Shown: piece by piece, positions 7,767 to 16,178 of the stretch
Layout: each line of letters opens with the position of its first letter
Position numbering within the stretch: the stretch's first letter is position 1
Notes under the pieces: generated by a model
The model's database searches: none
Told to the model about the DNA's origin: nothing
What the model saw: only the letters and a program-made list of their open reading frames with translations
Position numbers and translations under genes: made by a program
Origin: a virus
Virus record (IMG/VR): IMGVR_UViG_3300030380_005651
Coordinates: 3,089-38,556 of that record
Direction: 5' to 3' (one strand)
Length of the DNA stretch: 35,468 nt

Positions 7767-9839
7767 ATGCCATATATAGGAAATACTATTCGTGCTGCTG
7801 ACGATTATAGATTAATTGATGACATAAGCAGTGGATTCAACGGCAGCACCACAAGTTTTGCATTACAAGTTGCTGGTTCAGCTCCAGTTCCTTTTCCAAA
7901 ATCACCTCAACAGGTTTTAATATCAGTAAACGGAGTTATTCAAGAACCTGATCCTACTGGAGCTTCAGGATTTAATTTAGTTGGTACAAATATAGTTTTT
8001 AGTTCTGCTCCTACAAATGGGCATGCATTTTTTGGAATAATATATGCGACTGCTGATTACCTAAATGCAGGTGGTAACTTCCCTGCAGGTAGTTTGGGTG
8101 CTCCATCTATCACGTTCATAGGGGATGAAAATAGTGGTCTATTTAGAAAAAGCGGTGGTAGTGTAGGTTTTGTTTCTGATGCTACTGAGATAGCTAATTT
8201 TGATAGTAATGGAATAACTATTTCCTCTGGTAATTTAATTATTCCTGACAGTATTATTCATAATGGAGATGCAAATACAAAGATACGATTTCCAGCTGTT
8301 GATACAGTAACGATAGAAACTGCTGGTAGTGAGAGACTAAGAGTTGATTCGTCTGGAAATGTAGGTATAGGTACAACAGGTCCAGCACGTAATTTGGAAG
8401 TTAAAGGTGCATCAGGTGATCCAGTTCATTTTAAATTAGAAGGAGATCCAGCTGACTATGCACGTATAATGTTTGCTGATGGCACTGACGATAATATTGG
8501 TGAGATACGTTATAACTTTGGTAGCGATTTTATGTCGTTCACTGCAAATGCAACAGAGCGTATGCGTATAGATTCGTCTGGAAGAGTTGGTATAGGTACA
8601 ACAAGTCCAGGTTCATATAACGGTGGTTTTGATAATTTCGTTATAAGAGGATCTGGTAATACTGGACTGACTATAAGCACTGATGATAATAGCTTCGGAC
8701 AAATCTGTTTTAGTAATGCTGAAGATGCTCATGTCTCAGGAGCTATACAATATCGTAACAGTGATAACATCCTTGAATTAAGGGCAGGTGAGTCTAATGG
8801 AGCAGTAATTTTTTCTACAGTTTCCAATACAGAACGCATGCGTATAGATTCGTCTGGAAACGTAGGTATTGGAATTACAGATCCAGATCAAAAAGTTGAA
8901 GTGGCAGGTGTTGTCGCTGGAAATGATTTAATGGTTGGTCGAACAGCAAATAGATTTCCAATTATACAAAGGCACACTGTATCTGCAGGAAGTCAAAGTT
9001 TGACTATTACAGCAGGGGCAGGGTTAACAACTAACTCTACCTCAGCACCAACCCTTAATGATGCTTTAAATGGTGCTGCGATACAAATAGTAGGTGGTAA
9101 TCCAACAAGTGATGTTTTTGGTGGTGGTATTAGATATTATGCAAATGGTCATACAAGTCCTAATAACCCAGGCACTGGAAATCAACACGTTTTTTATAGA
9201 AGGTCAGCAGCAAATACTTTTACTGAAGCAGTAAGAATAACACATACTGGTCACTTTAAAGCTTCAACTGAAGGTAACTATGTAGATATTACTGGAAATT
9301 ATCATGAAAGTTTCACTAATACAAATAATCAACATATTCACTGGTTTCAGCATAGTGGTAGTACGCAAGCACAACAATTTGGTATAAGAGTCCGGACAGG
9401 TGATGATGGTAATGACTCAAATGCTTTAATACAAGCTTCAAGTGGTAGTGCAACTGCTGGTTTAATTTTACGAAATGGCTCTTTCCAAAGTCGTAATAAT
9501 TCTTTTGGTGGAATATCTGACATAAAATTAAAAGAAAATATTGTTGATGCAAAATCTCAATGGGATGACATAAAAGCAATAAAATTTAGAAATTTTAATT
9601 TTAAAGATAATCCAACACAAAAAATGTTAGGTGTTGTTGCACAAGAAATTGAACTTGTTTCTGCTGGTTTAGTTGAAGATATTCCAGATAGAGATCCAGA
9701 TACAAATGAAGATTTAGGCACTGTTACAAAACATGTAAAAAGTTCTATTCTTTATATGAAAGCAATGAAGTGTTTACAGGAAGCTATGGCAAAAATAGAG
9801 GTGTTAGAAACAGAAGTTGCAGCATTAAAAGCAGCTTAA
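7767..9839 (+). CDS. Tail fibre with C-terminal S74 endosialidase-type chaperone
   Basis: It encodes 690 residues. The N-terminus (YIGNTIRAADDYRLIDDIS, then FNGSTTSFALQVAG) is a cyanophage fibre attachment module shared with the gene at 10256. The middle has three RMRIDSSGNVGIG-type repeats (about 190-205, 268-280 and 358-372) that precede fibre domains. The last 107 residues start with SDIKLKENI, the signature of the intramolecular chaperone (peptidase S74); Ser584 is the expected self-cleavage residue. A short coiled coil closes the protein. The chaperone should drive trimer folding and then cleave itself off. The assignment rests on a strong motif, while receptor specificity is unknown. 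Confidence 0.9.
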   Translation: MPYIGNTIRAADDYRLIDDISSGFNGSTTSFALQVAGSAPVPFPKSPQQVLISVNGVIQEPDPTGASGFNLVGTNIVFSSAPTNGHAFFGIIYATADYLNAGGNFPAGSLGAPSITFIGDENSGLFRKSGGSVGFVSDATEIANFDSNGITISSGNLIIPDSIIHNGDANTKIRFPAVDTVTIETAGSERLRVDSSGNVGIGTTGPARNLEVKGASGDPVHFKLEGDPADYARIMFADGTDDNIGEIRYNFGSDFMSFTANATERMRIDSSGRVGIGTTSPGSYNGGFDNFVIRGSGNTGLTISTDDNSFGQICFSNAEDAHVSGAIQYRNSDNILELRAGESNGAVIFSTVSNTERMRIDSSGNVGIGITDPDQKVEVAGVVAGNDLMVGRTANRFPIIQRHTVSAGSQSLTITAGAGLTTNSTSAPTLNDALNGAAIQIVGGNPTSDVFGGGIRYYANGHTSPNNPGTGNQHVFYRRSAANTFTEAVRITHTGHFKASTEGNYVDITGNYHESFTNTNNQHIHWFQHSGSTQAQQFGIRVRTGDDGNDSNALIQASSGSATAGLILRNGSFQSRNNSFGGISDIKLKENIVDAKSQWDDIKAIKFRNFNFKDNPTQKMLGVVAQEIELVSAGLVEDIPDRDPDTNEDLGTVTKHVKSSILYMKAMKCLQEAMAKIEVLETEVAALKAA

Positions 9840-9885
9840 AAATAAGTCAAAGTAAAATTAAAATATATTGATTATTTTTTAAAAA

Positions 9886-10212
9886 ATGGCTGTTACATGG
9901 GGTGTTGTTTCTCTTGATTCAACAAAAACAGTAGGAAGTTTATCTAATGTCGTGACTACTGTTCATTGGACTGCTTCGGAAAGTGAGACTGTTGGTGAAG
10001 ATACATATACAGGAAGCTCATATGGTTCTGTAGGTTTAGCTGAGGCTGACTCATCATCTTTTACTGCTTATAGTGACATTAAAGAATCTGATGCTATTGC
10101 ATGGGCGAAGGCTGCAATAGGAGCTGATGAAGTTACTGCAATAGAAACAAGTATTGCTAATCAAATTACTGAAGCTAAAACACCAACTACAGCCACTGGA
10201 GTACCTTGGTAA
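9886..10212 (+). CDS. DUF7936-like cyanophage protein
   Basis: It encodes 108 residues. The pattern AVTWGVVSLDSTKTVGSLSN, then HWTASE, then YGSVGL and DAIAWAKAAIGADEVTAIE, ending TTATGVPW, matches as I recall the small DUF7936-type proteins next to cyanophage fibre genes. They begin with a beta-sandwich and end in a helix. There is no signal, membrane segment or catalytic signature. It sits alone between two fibre genes with gaps of about 45 bases on each side. It is probably a fibre accessory or virion decoration protein; function is not established. Confidence 0.75.
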   Translation: MAVTWGVVSLDSTKTVGSLSNVVTTVHWTASESETVGEDTYTGSSYGSVGLAEADSSSFTAYSDIKESDAIAWAKAAIGADEVTAIETSIANQITEAKTPTTATGVPW

Positions 10213-10255
10213 AATTAGCCATTTTAAACTAGATATATCAAAACTAGTTATTTAG

Positions 10256-11827
10256 ATGGCATACATAGGAGCAGAACCTGTACCAGGTCAGAATAGAGAA
10301 GTTGATGACATATCAAGTGGTTTTAATGGCAGCACTACTGCATTTACCCTTCAAGTTTCCTCATCAAATGTAAGTCCAGAAAGTGCAAATAACATACTAA
10401 TAAATCTTGGTGGTGTTTTACAGAATCCCGGAACAGATTATACAATTGCTGCGAGTACCATAACTTTTACTACAGCTCCAGCAGCCGGTCTTAGTTTCTT
10501 TGGATTGATATTAGGAGCTGGAATAAATACAGCAACTGTAGCCGATGACACGATAGGTGCTTCTAAATTAATTGATACAGCGGTTACCGCAGGTAGTTAT
10601 ACGACTGCTGACATTACAGTTGATGCTCAGGGAAGAATTACAGCTGCAGCAAGTGGAACAATCTCAGGAGCTGAGATAGCTGATCAGGCCGTAACAAATG
10701 CCAAGGTAAATAACTCAGCTGCTATTGCAGGTACAAAGATTAGTCCAGATTTTGGATCTCAGGCAATATCTACAACTAATGATTCCGTTACTATCGGTGA
10801 TAGTATTATTCACTCTGGTGATACAAACACAAAGATAAGATTCCCAGCAGCCGATACAGTCACAGTCGAAACTGCTGGTTCAGAACGTATGCGTATAGAT
10901 TCGTCTGGAAACGTAGGTATAGGTTCTTCAGTTACAAATCAATTTGGTCATAAATTATGTATTGAGGATACAAGTGGATCAATATTTTATGCACAACACT
11001 CAACATCAGGAATACAATTAAAACTGAATTTAGATAATACTAATAATGTTGCATTATTTGGAACAGTTTCTTCAGACGACTTACAATTTGTTACCGCAAA
11101 TAATAATGCCCTTCTTATAGACTCGTCTGGGAGGTTATTAACAGGTGGAGCTACATCTTCGCATGGATCAACAAATGCTGATGATTTACAGATTGGTGCA
11201 AATAATCAAGGTAATCAAACTGGAATTACTTTAGGAAGTGCTAGTGCAAGTAGTGTTAGATTTGCTGACGCTAGTGATGACACTTCTGGAGCGATAAATT
11301 ATATACATAGTGATGATACCATGCGTTTTTCAACTGGATCTAGTGAAAGAGTAAGATTTGATAGTGATGGATTAAAGTTTAACGGAGACACGTCAGCAGA
11401 TAACGCACTTGACGACTATGAAGAGGGAACTTTCACGCCACAATTTGCTGGTGTAGGTGGTGGTCCAACCTCAATAACTTTTGGAACTAACAACGGAGGA
11501 AACTATGTAAAAATAGGTCATCTTGTATTTGTTTCAGGCCGATCTGAAATTACTGCTTCTTCAGGTGGTAGTCAGCATTGGTTAATAACTAATATGCCGT
11601 TTGTTTCAAAATCTGGTGGGAAACAATTTGAGTCAATAGGTCATATTGCTCTTGAAAACTTTGCTATTCCTGATGATGTAATAGACCTTGTTGCAGTTAA
11701 GGAGCAAGGTAATAACAATATGCTCTTTAGTGGTACTAGAAAAAATAATACCTTAACTGTTGGTATTAGTCATGGAAATGATCAAGTTTATAACGTATCA
11801 TTTGCAGTTTGTTATAGGACTGCTTAG
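10256..11827 (+). CDS. Tail fibre protein without S74 chaperone
   Basis: It encodes 523 residues. The N-terminal about 110 residues (YIGAEPVPGQNREVDDISSG, then FNGSTTAFTLQV and QNPGTDYTI) resemble the gene at 7767 and typical cyanophage fibres. Then come VADDTIGASKLIDTAVTAG shaft repeats and a SIIHSGDTNTKIRFPAADTV segment shared with 7767. One ERMRIDSSGNVGIG unit is followed by a distinct C-terminal head after LDDYEEGTFTPQF (about 390-523), rich in short beta-strands. That head is the likely receptor-binding part. Shared modules at protein and DNA level suggest assembly by recombination with the other fibre genes. Confidence 0.85.
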   Translation: MAYIGAEPVPGQNREVDDISSGFNGSTTAFTLQVSSSNVSPESANNILINLGGVLQNPGTDYTIAASTITFTTAPAAGLSFFGLILGAGINTATVADDTIGASKLIDTAVTAGSYTTADITVDAQGRITAAASGTISGAEIADQAVTNAKVNNSAAIAGTKISPDFGSQAISTTNDSVTIGDSIIHSGDTNTKIRFPAADTVTVETAGSERMRIDSSGNVGIGSSVTNQFGHKLCIEDTSGSIFYAQHSTSGIQLKLNLDNTNNVALFGTVSSDDLQFVTANNNALLIDSSGRLLTGGATSSHGSTNADDLQIGANNQGNQTGITLGSASASSVRFADASDDTSGAINYIHSDDTMRFSTGSSERVRFDSDGLKFNGDTSADNALDDYEEGTFTPQFAGVGGGPTSITFGTNNGGNYVKIGHLVFVSGRSEITASSGGSQHWLITNMPFVSKSGGKQFESIGHIALENFAIPDDVIDLVAVKEQGNNNMLFSGTRKNNTLTVGISHGNDQVYNVSFAVCYRTA

Positions 11828-11884
11828 ACCGTTAGCAAGTCTTTAAACTATGCCTAAACCTGTTTTAATTGGAGATTAATCCTA

Positions 11885-12172
11885 ATGGCACTTACAGAAT
11901 CAATTGAATACGACAAAATAGAAGTTGTTGGTGAGTACAACATTGTACAAGTAAGAAAGAAAAATGCAGTTAAAAAAGATGGAGTGGAAATTGCTTCCAG
12001 CTTTGAAAGATATAGCTTAAATCCAGGATCGTTAGATGGTTCTGATAATTTAGTAGATAGAGATTTATCAGCAGAACCAGAAAAAGTAAAATCAATTTGT
12101 AACGCTGTATGGACTGATGATATAAAAGCTACGTGGAAAGCTAGACTGATAGCAGATAAACCAAGCTCATAA
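11885..12172 (+). CDS. Small conserved cyanophage protein of fibre region
   Basis: It encodes 95 residues. It starts with SIEYDKIEVVGEYNIVQVRK, an alternating beta pattern. A Lys-rich turn, an SFERYSLNPGS strand and a terminal helix (VKSICNAVWTDDIKATWKAR) follow. I recall proteins of this layout at the end of cyanophage fibre clusters, without known function. A clear ribosome-binding sequence (GGAG, 10 bases upstream of the ATG) supports the start. No membrane or secretion signal is present. A fibre accessory role is inferred from position only. Confidence 0.75.
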   Translation: MALTESIEYDKIEVVGEYNIVQVRKKNAVKKDGVEIASSFERYSLNPGSLDGSDNLVDRDLSAEPEKVKSICNAVWTDDIKATWKARLIADKPSS

Positions 12173-12227
12173 TAATTATTGCTACATTAAAAACATCTTG
12201 ATAATATTTAAATAAATACTTTAAAAA

Positions 12228-12440
12228 ATGCAAAAAATTTTTAACGCTATCGCTGTAGCTTCAGGAGTTCTTACTTTAACAATAATAGGAGTTGGTATCT
12301 ATGGCTATAAATATTTAACTAGTGATAATTTTGAAAAATTAATTAAAAACAAAATCATGGGAGATATACAAAATGTTCTCCCAAAAGCAATAGAAAATGA
12401 ATTGCCAACAAAAACAGGAGTATCAATACCATTTAAATGA
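12228..12440 (+). CDS. Small single-pass membrane protein
   Basis: It encodes 70 residues. Residues 5-30 (FNAIAVASGVLTLTIIGVGI) form one strong membrane segment near the N-terminus. A charged amphipathic region follows (NFEKLIKNKIMGDIQNVLPK). The stop overlaps the next ATG (ATGA), so the two genes are translationally coupled and their products may act together; the next one carries a C-terminal membrane anchor. Its position beside exported and membrane proteins suggests an envelope role in lysis or ejection, but no specific family is recognised. Confidence 0.75.
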   Translation: MQKIFNAIAVASGVLTLTIIGVGIYGYKYLTSDNFEKLIKNKIMGDIQNVLPKAIENELPTKTGVSIPFK

Positions 12441-13120
12441 CCATCCCTGTTATAGGTGTACCTGATATATCTATACCTCATATACCTGTTCAAGTTATAG
12501 AGCCAGTAAGAGTATTTGGAGATTACGTAATCCATCCTTCTTTTAGTGAACCATCTCTAATGCTTCCAGGATGCTATAAAACTCATCGTGATGCGGATAA
12601 AAATTCTAATCTTATAAATGATGACCCTAAAGGATCTTTTTGGAATTGCCCTTGGGGTGAAGTAGCAGAAATTATGCCTTTACAATTTGATAGGTCAAAA
12701 ATGATCTATTCAAATGATGTAAAGGAAGAAAAGAAAAAAGAAGAACCAGTAATAATAAAAGAAACAAAAGAAACAAAAATTCCAGAAAAAAAAGAAAAAA
12801 AGATATTTTTTCCTCCATGTCCAGATCCTAATTCAAAGCTTAGAGTAGGATCATTTGCCAATGAAAAAAGATTAGAGAAAGTTAAAGAGTTTCGCTATAA
12901 CGAATCAAAAACCGAATGCTTAACCATTTGGGAAGATGTGTCCTATGTTGACCAATGGCTACCAGAACCAACCCTAGTCATAAACACAATAATAATAGCC
13001 TCGATAGCAGCTTCCAGTCCTATTTTAGTAAATGTTATTAAAGGACTTACGAAGAATATTGTTAAAAAAATTACTTCTTCTCGGAAGAAAAAGAATGATA
13101 ATGCTTCTCAATCTGATTAG
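12437..13120 (+). CDS. Membrane-anchored Pro-rich protein with conserved cysteines
   Basis: It encodes 227 residues. It starts with a Pro/Ile-rich stretch (IPVIGVPDISIPHIPVQVIE). A Cys-containing domain follows (PGCYKTHRDAD; FWNCPWGEV). Residues 96-122 are a Lys/Glu linker, then FFPPCPDP with Cys128 and a last Cys at 161. Residues 179-202 (TLVINTIIIASIAASSPILV) form a membrane segment before a Lys/Arg tail. I recall a T4-like cyanophage family with this order. The four cysteines could form two disulfides if the N-terminal part is outside the cytoplasm. It overlaps the upstream membrane gene by four bases and the converging gene by about 50 bases. Confidence 0.75.
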   Translation: MTIPVIGVPDISIPHIPVQVIEPVRVFGDYVIHPSFSEPSLMLPGCYKTHRDADKNSNLINDDPKGSFWNCPWGEVAEIMPLQFDRSKMIYSNDVKEEKKKEEPVIIKETKETKIPEKKEKKIFFPPCPDPNSKLRVGSFANEKRLEKVKEFRYNESKTECLTIWEDVSYVDQWLPEPTLVINTIIIASIAASSPILVNVIKGLTKNIVKKITSSRKKKNDNASQSD

Positions 13121-13736
13121 GTTGAGGGGTAAGATAAACATCAGCACAGACAGAATGGAAGACCGTTCCTTTTTTTACGTTTATGCCCTTTTGCATTAAT
13201 TCTCCACAGTGTTTTACCCTAGCGACATGCCATTCAAGTTCTAAGTTTTTAAGTTTTTGTTTTTGAATATTAATTTGAGTTTTAGCTGCAGCTTTACATT
13301 GTCTACCTAGTTCCCTATCTAATGGTATAGAAAAATTTAGAGTAATCCCTGTGCCCAAGGAATATGCATCTTTATTAGTTCCTGAATAATTTTGTTGATA
13401 ATAAAGAATATTACCAGGATTATCAGGAGTTCCATCTCCTATAGGGTTACCATCATCATCAAAATCACCCTTTATATCTGTTGGATCATATACTGGAGTT
13501 TCATATCTGTGATCAAAAGGTTTCTGAAAATTTGAATTAAATGTAGAAAAGGGAGTGATGTTCATCATAGCTCCTTGACAGACTATATTTCCTCCATATT
13601 GATTGGTGTGAAAACTCCCATTATTGACATTATAATTTTGATTTGTAACACTTCCAGTATTTGATTGACTTACTGCATTAGCTAATACTGATGTAGGAGA
13701 GAGCAGTAAAACTAATGCTATTTTTGAAAAATTGAT
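13071..13736 (-). CDS. Exported virion-type protein with no canonical start codon
   Basis: The mature region has NVNNGSFHTNQYGGNIVCQG, SPFD-like strands, GTGITLNFSIPLDRELGRQC and a helical tail with Cys residues; this matches a protein I recall beside two other exported proteins in marine cyanophages. A signal peptide is readable as INFSKIALVLLLSPTSVLANA. No ATG, GTG or TTG lies in frame near it. The only upstream in-frame ATG, at 13889, adds about 50 residues of shadow sequence and overlaps the next gene by some 170 bases. The start given is an in-frame ATC at 13734-13736 (ATC AAT TTT); an ATA just downstream is the alternative. Translation is probably coupled to the preceding gene. Confidence 0.65.
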   Translation of the reverse strand: MNFSKIALVLLLSPTSVLANAVSQSNTGSVTNQNYNVNNGSFHTNQYGGNIVCQGAMMNITPFSTFNSNFQKPFDHRYETPVYDPTDIKGDFDDDGNPIGDGTPDNPGNILYYQQNYSGTNKDAYSLGTGITLNFSIPLDRELGRQCKAAAKTQINIQKQKLKNLELEWHVARVKHCGELMQKGINVKKGTVFHSVCADVYLTPQPNQIEKHYHSFSSEKK

Positions 13737-14146
13737 TGCGTGACTGTTGTGCTTTCCACGGTTATTTGGCGATTTATAGTTGTGACGTTGGAGAGCCCTG
13801 GCCCCATATAACTTTCCGTTAGTTGGAAGGGAGCTCCGTTTTCTGTCTGTACGAAGGTTGGTTTTGTACTGAAATCTAAACCAGTCCATGAGTAACTAAC
13901 TCCATCTGTAGTTCCATTCGTTTGAACAGCACTTGGTATCATACTACCGCTGTTTTGCAATTCTACGCCAGTACCTGAAACACTATAGGTATATCCTGAA
14001 TTATAGTCTTTTGAAACCACTGATTCAACTATAGTTTGCTGTGTCGTGGTAGTAGAATTCATAGTCCCAGTTGTGAAGGCTCCAGTGATAGGTGAGGCTT
14101 TTAAAGGGACAGGTAAAAATATAAACAGTAATAAGAACCGTTTCAC
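13718..14146 (-). CDS. Exported cyanophage protein (Ser/Thr-rich, signal peptide)
   Basis: It encodes 142 residues. The first 18 (MKRFLLLFIFLPVPLKAS) are a classic Sec signal peptide with a likely cut after KAS. The mature part is rich in Thr, Ser and Gly with GTMNSTTTTQQTIVE, a SYSWTG turn and a C-terminal TTVTQSIFQK. I recall cyanophage homologues starting MKR-LLL-LP and ending in a similar SVF strand. It is the middle of three leftward exported-protein genes, overlapping the upstream stop by one base. The trio interrupts rightward virion genes. Periplasmic location is inferred from the signal; function is unknown. Confidence 0.8.
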   Translation of the reverse strand: MKRFLLLFIFLPVPLKASPITGAFTTGTMNSTTTTQQTIVESVVSKDYNSGYTYSVSGTGVELQNSGSMIPSAVQTNGTTDGVSYSWTGLDFSTKPTFVQTENGAPFQLTESYMGPGLSNVTTINRQITVESTTVTQSIFQK

Positions 14147-14631
14147 TAGTCTAGGGTAAGTCCAACTACAAATTGACCAGTAACCGTGGTGCCTGCTCCT
14201 CCTGCAGTTATTGTAATATCATTTTTAGTATCAATAGTACCTGCTAATGAGCCTGCTACACCAGCCGATGTGCTTGTAAGATCCCCGAATGGGCTTGTCT
14301 CACCAACCGTTAAGCTAGTTGCTACCGTATCACCGGCAGTATAACTACTCGAAAATGAGAAAGCGTCGCCTGAAGTCAATTGGCTTGCAGTGATTGGTGT
14401 GTAAGCATTTACGCCATTTGTGGCTGCTCCTAGACCGCCTACGCTACCTGTTGTTGTTCCATCGGTAGTATTGACCCCAGAGCCACTTATACTCATAGAG
14501 TTACCAATGCGATCTGCAGCGGTTGCTGCTGCTGAAACCTCTAGTTTTACCGATGAGCTAATTGAGTGAGTAATATCGGCTTTTACACTAGGGGTTAATA
14601 AGATTATTAATAGTGAAAAATACTTTAACAT
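14146..14631 (-). CDS. Exported Gly/Ser/Thr-rich beta-protein
   Basis: It encodes 161 residues. MLKYFSLLIILLTPSVKA is a signal peptide with cleavage probably after VKA. The mature chain is low-complexity beta sequence, with AAATAADRIGNSMSISGSGV, a GLGAATNGVNAYTP turn, AFSFSSSYTAGD and a C-terminal TITAGGAGTTVTGQFVVGLT. As I recall, this order is conserved in T4-like cyanophages. It is first of the leftward trio and probably drives it from the short divergent region at 14632-14701, which contains a 9-bp hairpin. Its envelope or virion role is unknown. Confidence 0.8.
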   Translation of the reverse strand: MLKYFSLLIILLTPSVKADITHSISSSVKLEVSAAATAADRIGNSMSISGSGVNTTDGTTTGSVGGLGAATNGVNAYTPITASQLTSGDAFSFSSSYTAGDTVATSLTVGETSPFGDLTSTSAGVAGSLAGTIDTKNDITITAGGAGTTVTGQFVVGLTLD

Positions 14632-14658
14632 TTGACTAAAACTAGGGCTTAGTACCTA

Positions 14659-14682
14659 TAAGTTTACATGAAGGTAAACTTA
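14659..14682. promoter_or_regulatory. Perfect 9-bp dyad between divergent genes
   Basis: TAAGTTTAC, loop ATGAAG, GTAAACTTA: a perfect inverted repeat in the 70-base gap between the leftward exported-protein operon (first codon at 14631) and the rightward gene at 14702. The site could be an operator for both directions or an mRNA hairpin. No sequence-specific regulator can be named. Confidence 0.5.
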
Positions 14683-14701
14683 GTATGTATGGGATAAAAA
14701 A

Positions 14702-15079
14702 ATGACAGAAAATCCAAAAGAAAAGAAGAATGTTTTCTCGAAAATAAAAGAAAACATGGATGACAAAGAAGAACAAATGGCCTTTTTAGGTACTTTGATT
14801 AGACTTGGCGTAATGGTGTGGGCCGGATTTATAATTTCTTTAAACTACATCACAATACCTGGTATCACTGAAGATAGAGAGGTTAAGGATATAACTTTTA
14901 TCGCTTCGGTATTTACAGGATGCCTAGCCACCTTTAATATTACCCCAGGTGGTAAGAAGAAAAAAGATGAGAAAGAAGGAACTAAGTTAGCTTCATCAGG
15001 AGTAACTACACAAATATTGCGTATTGAACAAGCTCCTATTAAAATAGTGACTGAAGATATTAATAAAAAGAATGTATAG
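14702..15079 (+). CDS. Two-pass membrane protein, possible holin
   Basis: It encodes 125 residues. A charged Lys/Glu-rich N-terminus (about 1-28) precedes two membrane segments near 29-50 (LGTLIRLGVMVWAGFIISLN) and 63-81 (DITFIASVFTGCLATFNI). A Lys-rich cytoplasmic tail follows (TPGGKKKKDEKEG). Small size, two segments and charged ends fit a holin-like layout, and I recall this family as conserved in T4-like cyanophages. No holin of another type is seen in this window, and the lysozyme-like gene lies at 18708. The holin reading is an inference. It overlaps the next gene by eight bases. Confidence 0.7.
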   Translation: MTENPKEKKNVFSKIKENMDDKEEQMAFLGTLIRLGVMVWAGFIISLNYITIPGITEDREVKDITFIASVFTGCLATFNITPGGKKKKDEKEGTKLASSGVTTQILRIEQAPIKIVTEDINKKNV

Positions 15080-15620
15080 TAGACCAAAAAGAAACTGGGG
15101 AACTATTGGATTAGTTTCCCTTTTGGGAGTATCAAATATAAGTTTAATAAGTAATTTATCTAATAAAACTAATCTTCCTGTAATTAATTTACCTGTAGGT
15201 CCCTACACTACATATCAGGTAGATGCTTCTGAATTCGGATATAAAATTTCTTATATGGCTAATGATCCCAAGGTTTTAAATAGTGTAAGAAGATCTGAAA
15301 CACCTAAAGGATTTTTTGGTAATAAGACAGAAAAAATCATAATTAGTAAAGAATTTACAATGAACGGTGAGATAATGAACTCAGATACCTCTAAAGAAGG
15401 ATCTACTCCTACAGACAAAGAGATCGCATGTTACAAGATAGAAGGAAGCGGAGAGTCTACAGGAAGGCTTGTAGGAGCCTCTGTAGGTGTCAAGGCAGCT
15501 CCAGCTGTTACTAACATTCCAATAATAGGTTGGATAGCTGCAGGATGGATTACTATGTTTGGTCAGGATAAAGGAGCAGATATAGGTGGACAGATAGCCA
15601 GAGATTTTAATGATTGTTAA
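15072..15620 (+). CDS. Membrane-associated conserved cyanophage protein
   Basis: It encodes 182 residues. A hydrophobic N-terminal segment (about 11-30, TIGLVSLLGVSNISLISNL) could be an uncleaved signal anchor. The middle is a polar beta region (ASEFGYKISYMANDPKVLNS; KIIISKEFTMNGE). The C-terminal quarter is glycine-rich and hydrophobic (SVGVKAAPAVTNIPIIGWIA), suggesting a membrane-inserting hairpin, and the chain ends in a Cys. The start overlaps the upstream two-pass membrane gene, implying joint action at the inner membrane. Function is unknown. Confidence 0.75.
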   Translation: MYSRPKRNWGTIGLVSLLGVSNISLISNLSNKTNLPVINLPVGPYTTYQVDASEFGYKISYMANDPKVLNSVRRSETPKGFFGNKTEKIIISKEFTMNGEIMNSDTSKEGSTPTDKEIACYKIEGSGESTGRLVGASVGVKAAPAVTNIPIIGWIAAGWITMFGQDKGADIGGQIARDFNDC

Positions 15621-15661
15621 TAAGTTATTCTAGGGTTATACTCTAAATAGTTACTTATTAA
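15617..15661 (+). promoter_or_regulatory. Late-promoter-like CTAAATA inside a 9-bp inverted repeat
   Basis: CTAAATA at 15643-15649 lies 14 bases before the ATG of the gene at 15664. It matches the late-promoter core that I recall for T4-like cyanophages. It is flanked by TTAATAAGT (15617-15625) and ACTTATTAA (15653-15661), a perfect 9-bp inverted repeat. This could be an mRNA stem sequestering the start region or a DNA dyad around the promoter. Confidence 0.45.
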
Positions 15662-15663
15662 AC

Positions 15664-15894
15664 ATGTCTTGTGGATTAGAAATGGACAAGCTTAAAGATT
15701 TTGACAAGCAATTAGATGAACAAGCTACCACATTAGCAAATCAAATTCAACAATTAGAAACTCAATTAGCCACTGCCAAAAATACCTATTTAAAGGTTTT
15801 AGGTGCAAAAGAATTTTCAACTTCATTAATTAAAGAAGCCACACCAGCTGATGAAGCTACAGCTGAAGTTGTGCCAGAGGCAAGTGGTGATTAA
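15664..15894 (+). CDS. Small coiled-coil protein
   Basis: It encodes 76 residues. Residues 8-50 form a heptad-like helix (LKDFDKQLDEQATTLANQIQ) followed by a disordered acidic Ala/Glu/Pro tail ending EASGD. A Met at residue 7 is an alternative start (CGLEM precedes it). It lies behind a CTAAATA element, consistent with late expression. No known family is recognised. A scaffolding or virion role is possible from its timing element and coiled coil. Confidence 0.7.
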   Translation: MSCGLEMDKLKDFDKQLDEQATTLANQIQQLETQLATAKNTYLKVLGAKEFSTSLIKEATPADEATAEVVPEASGD

Positions 15895-15895
15895 G

Positions 15896-16120
15896 ATGTT
15901 AAGGGAGATGAATAGAGATAGATATAAAGCCTTACAACTATTAGCAGATCATTTACGCACTCCACCAAAAGATTTGTCTTTAGATGCTATTTTTAATGAC
16001 GTAAAAGATGAAGATCTTAAATGGGTAACAGAAAAAATTCATTATTATTTATTAAGACTTCTCGAAGATGCAGACTATGAAAAAGAAGAAGAGGTGGAGT
16101 TAATTTCATTAATGGAATAA
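15896..16120 (+). CDS. Small helical hypothetical protein
   Basis: It encodes 74 residues, taking the ATG one base after the preceding stop. The frame is open further upstream, but those codons overlap the previous gene and look like shadow sequence. It is predicted to be mainly helical and strongly charged (MNRDRYKALQLLADHLRTPP; DAIFNDVKDEDLKWVTEKIH), ending in an acidic EKEEEVELISLME stretch. It is co-transcribed with the gene at 15664. Function is not recognised. Confidence 0.7.
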   Translation: MLREMNRDRYKALQLLADHLRTPPKDLSLDAIFNDVKDEDLKWVTEKIHYYLLRLLEDADYEKEEEVELISLME

Positions 16121-16178
16121 TCAATACACTTGTGTAAGTTTATGCAGCATAAAGTTTCTACAAGGTTGCAAGGTACAT

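Noticed and set aside
9316-9579. Leftward frame inside the S74 fibre
   Set aside because: The sequence is Leu/His/Tyr-rich shadow of the fibre's codons. It has no start context and is fully antisense to a strong gene.
7767-11827. Diversity-generating retroelement acting on fibres
   Set aside because: No reverse transcriptase and no template/variable repeat pair with adenine-specific differences is visible in the window.
11852-11881. 9-residue frame MPKPVLIGD before the gene at 11885
   Set aside because: Too short to support. It overlaps the ribosome-binding region of the next gene.
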